Source of the DNA: a virus
IMG/VR virus record: IMGVR_UViG_3300034064_000176
Coordinates: 1-58,639 of that record
DNA length: 58,639 nucleotides
Strand: one strand, 5' to 3'
Part shown: piece after piece, positions 9,293-18,164 of the stretch
Position numbering within the stretch: position 1 is the stretch's first letter
Layout: each line of letters begins with the position of its first letter
The notes under the pieces: generated by a model
The model's input: the letters and a program-made list of their open reading frames with translations, nothing else
Databases searched by the model: none
What the model was told of the DNA's origin: nothing
Position numbers and translations under genes: made by a program

Positions 9293-11757
9293 ATCTACCC
9301 CTTGAGGAAAGCCCCGAGGGCGACGAGACGATCTACAAGCTATTTGACGAGAAGCCCGACGTCGAAGAACTCGAGGACGGGTCGGCTGTTGTCCGCATGA
9401 CCGAGAACGACGGCCCCGAAGAAGATCCGCAGTTCTATGAAAACCTTGCAGCCAAGATCGATCCAAACACCTTGGACGACCTCGCGCTTAAGTACCTTCA
9501 GCTATTCGAGAAGGACATGGAGGCCCGTAAGGAACGCGATAAGCAGTACGAGGAAGGCTTAAAGCGATCCGGTCTCGGTAACGAGGCTCCAGGCGGTGCA
9601 ACCTTCCAGGGCGCATCCAAGGCTGTACACCCAGTAATTGCCGAAGCCTGCGTGGATTTTGCCAGTCGGTGCATGAAAGAGATCATGCCGCCCGACGGCC
9701 CTGTGGGTACAAAAATCCTGGGCGACGTTACCGAGCAAAAGCAGGACATCGCTGAGCGTAAGCGCGACTTCATGAATTGGCAGTGTACCGAGCAGATCGA
9801 AGAGCTTCGCGATGAACTCGAGCAGCTTGCTACTCAGCTTCCCCTTGGTGGCAGCCAGTACCTGAAGCTTTGGTATGACGAGCAAAAGAAGCGCCCCTGC
9901 GCCGAGTTTGTGCCCATCGACAAGATCCTGTTGCCCTTCTCCGCGCCAAGCTTTTACACCGCCCAGCGTTGTACCGAAATGCAGGACATATCCGAGGAGG
10001 AGTTCAACCGCCGGATCGCTGCAAACCTTTACCTGGACGTTACCTATACCCGCGCCAGTATGGAGCCCGAGCCAACGGCCGCGCAAAAGGCTAACGAGAA
10101 AATCGAGGGCAAGAAGTCGACCAGCGAGAACATCGACGGTGAGCGGCGCGTCTTCCATTCCTACGTCAACCTTACGATTGAGGACGACGATAAGGCTGGC
10201 GACCTTGCGCCTTACATCCTGATGATCGATGAGCAGTCCCGGCAGGTGGTCGGCCTTTACCGTAACTGGGAAGAGGGCGACGAGCAGATGCAAAAGCTCG
10301 ACTGGCTCATCGAGTTCAAATTTATCCCTTGGCGCGGTGCTTATGCGATCGGTTTACCCCAGTTGATTGGAGGCCTGTCTGCGGCCCTTACAGGGGCCCT
10401 GAGAGCCCTTTTGGACTCTGCCCATATCAATAACTCACCGACCATGCTCAAGCTCAAGGGAGCCCGTATAACAGGCCAGAGCGTGCAGGTTGAGCCGACC
10501 CAGGTTGCCGAGATCGAGGGAGCCCCAGGCGTTGACGATATTAAGAAGATCGCCATGCCCTTCCCCTTCAATCCGCCGTCGCCCGTGCTCTTCGAGTTGC
10601 TGGGCTGGATTACCAACGCGGCCAAGGGCGTCGTAACAACGAGCGAAGAGAAGATCGCTGACATATCCAACAACGCACCGGTCGGAACCACCCAGGCTTT
10701 GATCGAGCAGGGCGCCGCGGTTTACTCCAGCATCCACATGAGACTGCACAAGTCCATGCGCAAGATGCTGATGGTCCTTGGTAGGATCAATCGCTGGTGG
10801 CTCGAGGATATGCGCAAGGGCGATATGGTCGAGGACCTCGTCATTGGTCGCCAGGACTTTGACCGCAACACCGACATCGTCCCCGTTTCTGATCCGCATA
10901 TCTTCAGCGAGACCCAACGCTTTGCCCAAAACCAAGCCCTGGCTGCACTCGCTAAGGACAACCCCGACCTATTTGATCGCCGGGAGGTCATGAAGCGGAT
11001 CTTGAAGCAAATGAAGGTGCCCGAGATCAATCAGGTCCTGCCGGATGTCCGCGAAGTCAAGGAGATGAACCCTGCGCTCGAGAACGTGGCCATGTCCCTC
11101 GGGCAGCCGGTCGCAGCCTTCCCGAACCAGGACCATATCGCGCACTTGCAGACCCACTTGGCCTACGCCATGGACCCTGTCTACGGCATGAACCCGATCA
11201 TCGGGCAGAAGTTCGTACCGGCCATGCTCGAGCACGCCAAGCAGCACTTAACGCTCTGGTACCTCAAGCGCATGGGCGAGTACATCAACGCCACCGAGGT
11301 CAAGGACATGGATACCCTAAAGGTCACGCCGATCTTCGAGGAGGCTCAGCAACTCATGTCCGCGGTTGCAAGGCACGTTCATATCGACTCGGCCGAGACC
11401 TTTGAGCCGATGATGCCGATCCTCCAGCAGCTTATGCAGATCGCGCAGCAAATGCAGCCCAAGCCACCGGTACCGCCGGAGGTCGAGGCCCTTGTTCAGA
11501 CTTCGATGGTAGAGACCCAGCGCCGAGCCCAAAAGGATCAGGGCGAACTCATGCTGAAGAAGGAAAAGCAAGATACCGACGTGGCGCAAAACGCCCAGAA
11601 GATCCAGGCCGACATCGCAATGAACGTCGAGGATAACCTTACCCGCCAGCAGATCGAGGCGGCAAAAATTGCCGGTGAGAACGCAGCACTCACCCAAGAG
11701 CAAGAGCGCACCGCTATGGCCGCGCAAGAGGCTGCACAACGAACCTTTGGAGTTTGA
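9277..11757 (+). CDS. Portal protein
   Basis: An 826-residue protein that should form the dodecameric portal ring through which DNA enters and leaves the head. It has the acidic N-terminus and the MKEIMPPDGPVG segment seen in portals of short-tailed phages. A long helical, Gln-rich C-terminal tail (about 690-826) could form an inner barrel. It is longer than P22 gp1 (about 725). Position after terL and before scaffold and capsid supports the call. The start overlaps the preceding giant gene by 16 bases. Confidence 0.85.
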   Translation: MAIEMNLPLEESPEGDETIYKLFDEKPDVEELEDGSAVVRMTENDGPEEDPQFYENLAAKIDPNTLDDLALKYLQLFEKDMEARKERDKQYEEGLKRSGLGNEAPGGATFQGASKAVHPVIAEACVDFASRCMKEIMPPDGPVGTKILGDVTEQKQDIAERKRDFMNWQCTEQIEELRDELEQLATQLPLGGSQYLKLWYDEQKKRPCAEFVPIDKILLPFSAPSFYTAQRCTEMQDISEEEFNRRIAANLYLDVTYTRASMEPEPTAAQKANEKIEGKKSTSENIDGERRVFHSYVNLTIEDDDKAGDLAPYILMIDEQSRQVVGLYRNWEEGDEQMQKLDWLIEFKFIPWRGAYAIGLPQLIGGLSAALTGALRALLDSAHINNSPTMLKLKGARITGQSVQVEPTQVAEIEGAPGVDDIKKIAMPFPFNPPSPVLFELLGWITNAAKGVVTTSEEKIADISNNAPVGTTQALIEQGAAVYSSIHMRLHKSMRKMLMVLGRINRWWLEDMRKGDMVEDLVIGRQDFDRNTDIVPVSDPHIFSETQRFAQNQALAALAKDNPDLFDRREVMKRILKQMKVPEINQVLPDVREVKEMNPALENVAMSLGQPVAAFPNQDHIAHLQTHLAYAMDPVYGMNPIIGQKFVPAMLEHAKQHLTLWYLKRMGEYINATEVKDMDTLKVTPIFEEAQQLMSAVARHVHIDSAETFEPMMPILQQLMQIAQQMQPKPPVPPEVEALVQTSMVETQRRAQKDQGELMLKKEKQDTDVAQNAQKIQADIAMNVEDNLTRQQIEAAKIAGENAALTQEQERTAMAAQEAAQRTFGV

Positions 11758-11759
11758 AA

Positions 11760-11909
11760 ATGAGCGAAGCAATCAACATGCACAAGCGTCTTGCCATGGG
11801 CGAAAAGCTGACCGGCCAAAAGCTTAAACACGGCGGCAGCCCAAGCAAGAAGAAAGACGAGTCCCCCAACCTACGCCCTGAAGAGAAGAAATCAGTCAAG
11901 CGTAAATGA
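11760..11909 (+). CDS. Small basic protein, 49 residues
   Basis: Starts MSEAINMHKRLAMG and is very lysine-rich, with a single KHGGSP motif like the Gly-Gly motifs of the large proteins. A GGAG sequence lies just upstream, inside the portal gene's last codons. The stop overlaps the next ATG (ATGA). Function unknown; it may be a small virion or DNA-binding component. Confidence 0.6.
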   Translation: MSEAINMHKRLAMGEKLTGQKLKHGGSPSKKKDESPNLRPEEKKSVKRK

Positions 11910-12088
11910 ACGACTTTTCTCAGCTTATCGGGATCATCAAGGGGTTGCAGGCTGATATTGCAACCTCCTTGGCGAACGGTAATGCCAACAGTTACGAGGT
12001 GTATCAGCGCCTCGTAGGTGAATACCGAGGGCTTGAACAAGCTCTGAAGGCTATCGACCAACTTTTAACGGAGGATCAGTATGACTAA
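11906..12088 (+). CDS. Small helical protein, 60 residues
   Basis: MNDFSQLIGIIKGLQADI followed by a Tyr/Glu-rich helix. Predicted all-helical with an acidic end. Coupled to neighbours by a 4-base overlap upstream and an 8-base overlap with the GroES-like gene. No function recognised; its place between portal and scaffold suggests a role in head assembly. Confidence 0.6.
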   Translation: MNDFSQLIGIIKGLQADIATSLANGNANSYEVYQRLVGEYRGLEQALKAIDQLLTEDQYD

Positions 12089-12497
12089 CGCTTCGAATGA
12101 AGCGGCGATTCGGGAAGCATTTCCTGAAGTTCACCCAGGTGCAGCACCCTTAGGCGCTCGATTGCTCGTTCAGATCAAGTCGCCCAAGAAGAAAACGACG
12201 TCTTCGGGCATCGTTTTGGTCGAAGAGACCAAAGAGGTTGAGAAGTGGAACAGCCAAGTGGCCAAGGTTATTGCTATCGGCCCCCTTGCTTTCCGTAAAC
12301 GCGACTCGATGGACCCATGGCCGGAAGGCTCATGGTGCGAAATCGGCGAATTCGTCCGCGTTCCCAAGTGGGGCGGGGATCGATGGGAGGTTGCGGTACC
12401 CGGAAGCGATGAAAAGGCGCTGTTTTGCATCTTCAACGACCACGAGATCATCGCCAAGGTCACGATGGACCCCTTGACGATGCACATTTACATCTAG
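12081..12497 (+). CDS. GroES-like co-chaperonin (Cpn10 fold)
   Basis: A 138-residue protein with the Cpn10 pattern: LGARLLVQIKSP, KKTTSSGIVL, a mobile-loop-like region, then AKVIAIGPLAF and GEFVRVPKW. It probably caps host GroEL to fold the capsid protein, as T4 gp31 does. It sits in the head module two genes before the capsid gene region, which fits that role. It is longer than bacterial GroES (about 97), mostly from N- and C-terminal extensions. An RBS (ggagg) precedes the ATG. Confidence 0.8.
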   Translation: MTNASNEAAIREAFPEVHPGAAPLGARLLVQIKSPKKKTTSSGIVLVEETKEVEKWNSQVAKVIAIGPLAFRKRDSMDPWPEGSWCEIGEFVRVPKWGGDRWEVAVPGSDEKALFCIFNDHEIIAKVTMDPLTMHIYI

Positions 12498-12513
12498 GTT
12501 TTGGGAGAAAACC

Positions 12514-13497
12514 GTGAATGCAAGCGACAAGCTAGAAATGCAGCTTAACGTTCAGGAGGCAAACGATGGCTCGGCCATTGTTGAACTGCCCGATAGCGTT
12601 GAGCCCATCGATCAGACCCCTCCGGAGCCGGATATTTCGGTCCATAACGGGTTTGTTAACAACAACGAAGACGATGACATCGACCCTTCGGACCCCGATC
12701 GCGAGGCAATTCGAGCCGCAAGGCGCGAAGAGCGCAAACTTAAGCGGCAATTGGGTAAAGAAGAGAAGCGCCACAACTACCACCTGATTTCCTCGCTCAA
12801 AAAGCAGAATCAGGAGCTTGCCGAACGCCTTGCAAGCCTCGAAAAGCGTACCTCCGGGGCAGAAATGGCCCGAGTGGACAAGGCTATCGAGGACGCTGAC
12901 GTTCGATTGCGCTGGACGCAGATGAAATTGAAGGAAGCAGTCGAGTCAGGCGACGGTGACGGGGTGGTAAACGCTCAGGAAGCCATGTACGAGGCCAAGC
13001 GGCAGGTCGAAGCGCTGCAAAACCTCAAGCATCAAGCCTCCAGGCAGATCGAGACCTCGGGGATTAAGCCCCCGGACCCCGATATGCAGCGCCTAGCATC
13101 CGATTGGATGTCCAAAAACCGGTGGTACGACCCCAAGGGCCGCGATACCGATTCCAAGGTAGCACTTCAGATCGATAAAGCCATGGCCGAAGAGGGGTAC
13201 GACCCATCAACCGAAGAGTATTGGGACGAGCTTGATGAACGCTTGTCAAAGTACCTTCCTCATCGTTACAATCAAGGCAAGAGCAATAGTCGTCCGAGAC
13301 CACGCTCTGTTGTAACGGGTTCCGAGCGGTCCAGTTCGAGCACCTCAGGTAGCAGCAACGAGTTTTTACTCTCGCCCCAACGGGTAGCTGCGATCAAGGA
13401 AGCTGGAATGTGGGACAACAAGGAACAACGCATGAAGATGATCAAACGCTTCATGGATTTCGACCGTGAACAACAAAGGAGTGGAAATGGACGATAG
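12514..13497 (+). CDS. Scaffold-like protein
   Basis: A 327-residue, highly charged protein. The N-terminus (to about 70) is acidic and probably disordered. Residues about 70-190 are strongly helical/coiled-coil, then a conserved-looking block around KNRWYDPKGRDTDSK and a basic Ser/Arg tail. This is the usual profile of internal scaffolds placed between portal and capsid genes. The start is GTG, eight bases after a GGGAGA ribosome-binding site; the ATG inside it is out of frame. The 3' end overlaps the next gene by 11 bases. Confidence 0.65.
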   Translation: MNASDKLEMQLNVQEANDGSAIVELPDSVEPIDQTPPEPDISVHNGFVNNNEDDDIDPSDPDREAIRAARREERKLKRQLGKEEKRHNYHLISSLKKQNQELAERLASLEKRTSGAEMARVDKAIEDADVRLRWTQMKLKEAVESGDGDGVVNAQEAMYEAKRQVEALQNLKHQASRQIETSGIKPPDPDMQRLASDWMSKNRWYDPKGRDTDSKVALQIDKAMAEEGYDPSTEEYWDELDERLSKYLPHRYNQGKSNSRPRPRSVVTGSERSSSSTSGSSNEFLLSPQRVAAIKEAGMWDNKEQRMKMIKRFMDFDREQQRSGNGR

Positions 13498-14023
13498 GCT
13501 TAGAAAGAATTCTGACGCTGGCCGACGCTCTCGGGCTTCCGAGGATCGACAGCGTGACGCACCTGAGGCAGGTTTTGCCTTTGCGGGGGAACGTCGCAAG
13601 ATGTTCCGGTCGGAGTGGCTACAGGAGGCTCTCCCGACACCGCCGGAGATTCCCGGCTTCCACCTTTGTTGGCTATCGACTACCAATTCGTATGATCCGA
13701 TTCACAAGCGGATGCGCCTGGGCTACGAGCCTGTTAAAGCTGATGATCTTCCCGGCTTTGAGCATCTAAAAGTGAAAGCAGGCGAGTTTGCAGGGTTTGT
13801 AGCATGTAACGAAATGATCTTGTTCAAGCTTCCAATGGACATTTATCAGGATTACATGACGCAGGCTCACTTCGATGCGCCCCTGGAAGAGCAGGAAAAG
13901 ATCCGGGTGCAAGTCGAGCAGTTGCAAGGCGCACGCGACTCAAACGGCAGACGGCTTGGGATGGTTGAGGGCGACGGGATGAATTTTGACCAACCAACTC
14001 GACCCCCGGTATTCGAGGGTTGA
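13487..14023 (+). CDS. Conserved head-region protein, 178 residues
   Basis: The ATG at 13487 is preferred over the earlier in-frame ATG (13466) because AAAGGA lies 5-6 bases upstream of it. The N-terminal 40 residues are basic and polar (RRSRASEDRQRD). The rest is mixed alpha/beta with PGFHLCWLSTTNSYDPI and an ILFKLPMDIYQDYMT segment. Function not recognised. Its position immediately before the decoration and capsid genes points to a minor head protein. Confidence 0.65.
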   Translation: MDDRLRKNSDAGRRSRASEDRQRDAPEAGFAFAGERRKMFRSEWLQEALPTPPEIPGFHLCWLSTTNSYDPIHKRMRLGYEPVKADDLPGFEHLKVKAGEFAGFVACNEMILFKLPMDIYQDYMTQAHFDAPLEEQEKIRVQVEQLQGARDSNGRRLGMVEGDGMNFDQPTRPPVFEG

Positions 14024-14042
14024 AACCTCAGGAGTCTGACAA

Positions 14043-14639
14043 ATGAGTGCTACCTCTGCTGCCTTTGGCATGCGGCCTGCGTTCCACCCGTCTGGGTTGG
14101 ACCGTGCGCAAGCAATCGCCAATGGCATTACGTCGGGTTACGCGACGAACATCCTCAAGGGTCAGCCTGTCAAGATCGACGTCAGCACCGGCGCTATCGT
14201 AGTTGCCGCTGCTGGTGACGCTTTTGTGGGCTGTTTCGCAGGCGTGGAATTCACCGACACCACGGGTCGTCGGCGCGTTTCCAACTACTGGCCTGCTTCC
14301 ACCTCGGCCACCGAGATCGTTGCGTATTTCTACAGCGATCCCGCCATCGTTTACGAGATCCAGACCAACGCCACCATCGCGCAAACCGCGATCGGCCAGG
14401 AATACGATCTTGCATCGACGACCGCCGGAAGCACGACCACAGGTCTTTCTGCTTGCATGCTGAGCACCTCGGCTGCCGCAGCTAACGCCTCCGCCCAAAT
14501 GCGCGTGATCGACATTGCGCCTTACCCCGACAATGCTTGGGGCGATACCTATGTCATCGTGCGTGCCCAGATTGCCGAGCATCAGTTCGGTGCCATCTAC
14601 ACGGGTTCGGCGAAGGCCTACCCCGTAACCATCGCTTAA
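14043..14639 (+). CDS. Probable capsid decoration or head protein
   Basis: A 198-residue Ala/Thr-rich, beta-rich protein starting MSATSAAFGMRPAFHPSG, with a strong RBS (aggag). Its location one gene before the major capsid gene, its size and its composition fit a head-decorating or cement protein. Proteins of this look are found next to capsid genes in related phages. The specific role is inferred. Confidence 0.6.
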   Translation: MSATSAAFGMRPAFHPSGLDRAQAIANGITSGYATNILKGQPVKIDVSTGAIVVAAAGDAFVGCFAGVEFTDTTGRRRVSNYWPASTSATEIVAYFYSDPAIVYEIQTNATIAQTAIGQEYDLASTTAGSTTTGLSACMLSTSAAAANASAQMRVIDIAPYPDNAWGDTYVIVRAQIAEHQFGAIYTGSAKAYPVTIA

Positions 14640-14652
14640 GGAGGGCTAGATC

Positions 14653-15567
14653 ATGGCAGCCCCGATGCGCAGTACCGACTTTCGGTCGATTGTCGAACCG
14701 ATCCTTAACGAATCGTTCGACGGCATTTACGACCAGAGAGCCGATGAATGGTCTACCGTTTTCCGTGAGCAAAACGGTATCCCCCGTAACTACCACGAAG
14801 AGCCGGTCCTTTATGGTTTCGGCGCAGCCCCTGAAATGCCTGACGGCACTCCCGTCACATATCAGCAGGGCGGCGTGCTCTTCCTCAAGCGCTATGTGTA
14901 CAAGGTCTATGGTTTGGCCTTCGCACTGACCAAAGTGCTCGTGGAAGACGGCGACCATATCCGGATTGGTCAGGTCTATGCTAAGCACCTCGCACAGTCT
15001 CTCGTCGAGACCAAGGAGACCTTGGCAGCCAACGTGCTCAACCGTGCCTTTACCGCAGGCTATAACGGTGGCGACGGCGTTCCTTTGAACTCCGCCTCTC
15101 ACCCAATCGTCTCGGGCACCTTCAGCAACCTGCTTACGACGGCTGCGAACCTTTCGCAAACGTCCCTTGAGCAGATGCTCATCCAGATCCGTCAGGCTGT
15201 TGACAACAACGGCAAGAAGATCCGTTTGAACCCGCTGAAGTTGGTTGTTGCTCCTGGCAACACCTTCCAGGCTGAAGTTCTGCTTAAGAGCGTTCTGCGT
15301 GCTGGTACCGCGAACAACGACATCAACCCGATCAAATCGATTGGCTTGCTGTCCGAGGGCGCTTCGGTTATCAGCCGTTTGACCTCGCCTACCGCATGGT
15401 GGGTGCAGACCGACGCACCGGAAGGCATGAAGCTGATGATGCGCCGCGCCCTTGAGAAGACCATGGAAGGTGACTTCGAAACCGACTCCATGCGCTACAA
15501 GGCCACCGAGCGTTATGACATCGGCTGGACCGACCCGCGTGCCATGTACGGTACTCCTGGCGTCTAA
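14653..15567 (+). CDS. Major capsid protein
   Basis: A 304-residue shell protein preceded by an AAGGAGG ribosome-binding site. It shows HK97-fold features: an N-terminal helical region, a QGGVLFLKRYVYKVYGLAF strand block, an NRAFTAGYNGGDGVPLNS loop before the P-domain, and a C-terminal ERYDIGWTDPRAMYG segment. It looks closest to Mu gpT-like capsid proteins. A UUCG hairpin directly follows. Confidence 0.88.
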   Translation: MAAPMRSTDFRSIVEPILNESFDGIYDQRADEWSTVFREQNGIPRNYHEEPVLYGFGAAPEMPDGTPVTYQQGGVLFLKRYVYKVYGLAFALTKVLVEDGDHIRIGQVYAKHLAQSLVETKETLAANVLNRAFTAGYNGGDGVPLNSASHPIVSGTFSNLLTTAANLSQTSLEQMLIQIRQAVDNNGKKIRLNPLKLVVAPGNTFQAEVLLKSVLRAGTANNDINPIKSIGLLSEGASVISRLTSPTAWWVQTDAPEGMKLMMRRALEKTMEGDFETDSMRYKATERYDIGWTDPRAMYGTPGV

Positions 15568-15573
15568 ACCGGC

Positions 15574-15591
15574 GAGGGGCTTCGGCCCCTC
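15574..15591 (+). terminator. UUCG stem-loop after the capsid gene
   Basis: GAGGGGC-TTCG-GCCCCTC forms a perfect 7-bp stem with a UUCG tetraloop, 7 bases after the capsid stop. There is no U-run after it, so it is a weak terminator at best. It may instead protect the capsid mRNA 3' end from exonucleases. The next gene's RBS lies immediately downstream. Confidence 0.6.
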
Positions 15592-15609
15592 TCCTCATAG
15601 GAGAGAAAA

Positions 15610-16002
15610 ATGGCGTACAACAACAATGTGACTAATGCAGCAGGCGTACTGTCGGCGATCACCGCAACGATCGCTTATACGGACACCTCCGCGGTCACCA
15701 TTGGCACGCTCCCCGCAGGCGCTCAGATCGTTGATGTCAACATCGACGTGACGACTGCTTTCAATGCCGGTACGACCAACACGGTCACGGTAGGCAAGAC
15801 GGGATCGGCTGCGGCGTTTGTTGCTGCTACTTCGGTTGGCTCTGCTGGACGCGCTTCGGTCGCCACGACCGGCGTATACAGTGCCTGGGCTAACGTGGGT
15901 ACCAGCGATATTGACTATGCAACCGTGACCTTTAGCCAGACCGGCACAGCAGCAAGTGCAGGCGCTGCCCGTGTGACGATCGTCTACAAGTCGTTCGCAT
16001 AA
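15610..16002 (+). CDS. Small beta-rich structural protein, 130 residues
   Basis: MAYNNNVTNAAGVLS followed by Thr/Ala/Val-rich sequence with clear beta alternation (TITVGKTGSAAAF-like strands). RBS aggagag. No named family recognised. It follows the capsid gene and is likely part of the virion, perhaps a head decoration or fibre-associated protein. Confidence 0.6.
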   Translation: MAYNNNVTNAAGVLSAITATIAYTDTSAVTIGTLPAGAQIVDVNIDVTTAFNAGTTNTVTVGKTGSAAAFVAATSVGSAGRASVATTGVYSAWANVGTSDIDYATVTFSQTGTAASAGAARVTIVYKSFA

Positions 16003-16012
16003 GGAGCGGATC

Positions 16013-16588
16013 ATGGGTCAGTTCAAGCCGATGGTGAAAATGATGACCACCGAGCCTTCAGTGGAATTGAAGCTGAAGAAGGGTGGCCATGTGCAACGTA
16101 AAGCGATGGGCGGGATGCCCGACGCTATGGGTATGCCTGCGGCTGCAAAGCCTTCAGAGCGTGGTATCCCCATGGCAGCACGTCGTGGTATCGCTCCCAA
16201 GATGACCGTGCCTAAAGGCGGTATGCGCGGTCCAATGATGCGCAAGAAGGGCGGCGAGGTTGAGTCCAAATCGATGCACAAGGCCGAAATGGCCGAGATG
16301 AAAGGCATCAAGAAGGAACTCAAGTCCCACGAGGACAAGCCTGCCTCCAAGGCGCATAAAGGCCTTAAATCGGGTGGTGTTGCAGCCTATGCAACCGGTG
16401 GCGTTATTGAGAAGTATGCGACCGGTGGCGTTATCCAAAAGTTCAAGAAGGGCGGACTTCAGGACGACGGCAAGGCAGTGAAGTACCCGAAGGTGCCTGC
16501 TACCAAACCTCCGTACATTACGAAGCTTGCCGACACCCACAAAAAGGGCGGTCGGATTGCTAAGAAGGCCTACGGCGGCGCGTGCTGA
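16013..16588 (+). CDS. Lys/Gly-rich protein with seven Gly-Gly motifs
   Basis: A 191-residue, very basic and probably disordered protein. It carries the short basic-GG-hydrophobic motif repeatedly: KKGGHV, KKGGEV, SGGVAAY, TGGVIEKY, TGGVIQKF, KKGGLQ and KKGGRI. The pair TGGVIEKY/TGGVIQKF is a tandem repeat. The same motif punctuates the polyvalent proteins and the 1,202-residue protein. It may bind packaged DNA or another virion protein; this is inference. Confidence 0.65.
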   Translation: MGQFKPMVKMMTTEPSVELKLKKGGHVQRKAMGGMPDAMGMPAAAKPSERGIPMAARRGIAPKMTVPKGGMRGPMMRKKGGEVESKSMHKAEMAEMKGIKKELKSHEDKPASKAHKGLKSGGVAAYATGGVIEKYATGGVIQKFKKGGLQDDGKAVKYPKVPATKPPYITKLADTHKKGGRIAKKAYGGAC

Positions 16589-16594
16589 AACGGT

Positions 16595-16610
16595 GGGGGC
16601 TAAGGCCCCC
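16595..16610 (+). terminator. Stem-loop after the Lys/Gly-rich gene
   Basis: GGGGGC-TAAG-GCCCCC, a perfect 6-bp GC stem seven bases after a stop codon, followed by GCTTACTTTA without a true U-run. Probable weak terminator or mRNA 3'-end stabiliser. Confidence 0.5.
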
Positions 16611-16630
16611 GCTTACTTTAAGGACTTGCA

Positions 16631-16933
16631 ATGAAAGTTCAATCCGTTTCAAAGACAGGAGTAGGCTCAAGCAGCGCTCTGGTCATGAATACCAACATCA
16701 GCCCCTTTAACGTCGGGTTTGGTGTCGTTGTAACTGGGACGGTCAACTATACCGTCCAGCACACTTTTGATGATCCGGCAATTGGCTTTACGACTTGGTT
16801 CTCGCATCCTACGGTAGCCTCGCTGGCAGCCAATGCCGATGGCAACTATGCCTTCCCGGTTACCGGCGTTAAGGTCCTGGTGAACTCGGGATCGGGTACC
16901 GCAACGCTTAATCTCATCCAAGCAGGTATCTGA
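16631..16933 (+). CDS. Small structural protein, 100 residues
   Basis: MKVQSVSKTGVGSSSALVMN then beta-rich sequence (GFGVVVTGTVNYTVQHTFDD). RBS aagga. The stop overlaps the next ATG by 1 base. Function unknown; likely a virion component given its location among fibre genes. Confidence 0.6.
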   Translation: MKVQSVSKTGVGSSSALVMNTNISPFNVGFGVVVTGTVNYTVQHTFDDPAIGFTTWFSHPTVASLAANADGNYAFPVTGVKVLVNSGSGTATLNLIQAGI

Positions 16934-17172
16934 TGGGCATCGTCGGCTACACCGGCGTTGCTGATCAAGCCAATACGTCCGATGGGTTTGCTCGTGGCAT
17001 AGGGGCTCAAAACGTCATTGGCGGCACGGATTGGGGCCTGGACGTTGGCGATAACGGCGTGGTCGATATGTATGGCGCGGCACCAACAACCACCTTCTAC
17101 ATTCTTGATGAGACAGACCCAGGGTATGTCCTTCAAGAAGATAACAACAAGATCGTATTGGAGGCCTCGTAA
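16933..17172 (+). CDS. Small protein, 79 residues
   Basis: MGIVGYTGVADQANTSDG, Gly/Asp-rich, ending ILDETDPGYVLQEDNNKIVL. Translationally coupled to both neighbours by 1-base overlaps. No function recognised; probably structural by context. Confidence 0.55.
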   Translation: MGIVGYTGVADQANTSDGFARGIGAQNVIGGTDWGLDVGDNGVVDMYGAAPTTTFYILDETDPGYVLQEDNNKIVLEAS

Positions 17173-17756
17173 TGGCTGATCAAAAGATTTCCGCGATGCC
17201 TACCGCCGCAACCCTGACGGGTGCGGAGCTTATCCCCATGGTCCAGAGCGGTGCGAACGTCAAGGCAACGCTATCAACCCTTCGTGCTTTTGACGCAGCT
17301 TATGGTGCCTTTAGCAGCAACGTCGACCAAACTGGAAGTATTAGCGCGGGCACGGCCATGACGTTCAATTCCGTGGATGTTGCAGACGGCGTTACAGTCG
17401 CAAGTAGCAGCAGGATTACCGTTCCCAACACCGGGATTTATAATCTGCAATTCAGTGCTCAGTTTAAGAACGTCGAAAACACGCAAGAGGATGTCACGAT
17501 CTGGTTTCGGGTTGATGGCGTTGATCTCGCCAACTCGGCAACTCAAATGACGATACCCGCACGCAAGTCTGCAAGCATATTCGGTTATGGGGTCGCGGCC
17601 TGGAATATTTTCCTGTCGCTTACCGCGGCCCAGTACGTTCAAATTGTATGGCTTCCAACCGTTGCAACCTTGACGATGGAAAACCTTCCCGCAAGCGTAT
17701 CGCCTGCTTATCCGGCGATCCCCTCCGTTATCGCTACTATGGGGCAGGTGGCCTAA
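17172..17756 (+). CDS. Fibre-like protein with C1q/TNF-like jelly-roll look
   Basis: 194 residues. The N-terminus (KISAMPTAATLTGAELIPMV) matches the start of the large fibre at 19545, suggesting a common attachment module. The remainder shows a C1q-like strand order: VPNTGIYNLQFSAQF, VTIWFRVDGVDL, and an aromatic strand YVQIVWLPT. C1q-like tips in phage fibres often bind receptors. Fold assignment is by pattern only. Confidence 0.6.
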   Translation: MADQKISAMPTAATLTGAELIPMVQSGANVKATLSTLRAFDAAYGAFSSNVDQTGSISAGTAMTFNSVDVADGVTVASSSRITVPNTGIYNLQFSAQFKNVENTQEDVTIWFRVDGVDLANSATQMTIPARKSASIFGYGVAAWNIFLSLTAAQYVQIVWLPTVATLTMENLPASVSPAYPAIPSVIATMGQVA

Positions 17757-18155
17757 ATGCCAGCCAAGTCGAAAGAGCAGTTCCGCCTGATGCAGGCGGT
17801 GGCCCATAACCCCTCGTTCGCTAAGAAGGTCGGTATCAAGCCGAGCGTAGGGTCTGAGTACACCAAATCCAACGTCGGGGGAAAGTCCTATGCAAAACTT
17901 CCTGAACGCCTTAAAGAGGGTGGCCCGAGCCTTGCGGTTGGCCGTGGCGAGAAGCTTCCGGTCTCTCAAGGCGCGGGTCTTACCGCCAAGGGTAGAGCGA
18001 AATACAACCGAGAAACAGGATCAAACCTAAAGGCTCCACAGCCCGAAGGAGGCGCTAGAAAGCGTTCCTTTTGCGCGAGAATGCAAGGGGTAGTGGATAA
18101 TGCCAAGGGACCCGCTGAACGCGCCAAAGCGTCCCTACGGCGCTGGAAATGCTAA
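17757..18155 (+). CDS. Small basic phage protein, DUF6321-like
   Basis: 132 residues starting MPAKSKEQFRLMQAVAHNP. The C-terminal half (GLTAKGRAKYNRETGSNLKAP, then KRSFCARMQGV and RRWKC) resembles the DUF6321 family of phage proteins. A LKEGG motif is present. Strongly basic, so nucleic-acid contact is possible. Role unknown; it sits between fibre and adaptor genes. Confidence 0.62.
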   Translation: MPAKSKEQFRLMQAVAHNPSFAKKVGIKPSVGSEYTKSNVGGKSYAKLPERLKEGGPSLAVGRGEKLPVSQGAGLTAKGRAKYNRETGSNLKAPQPEGGARKRSFCARMQGVVDNAKGPAERAKASLRRWKC

Positions 18156-18164
18156 GGGGTAGCG

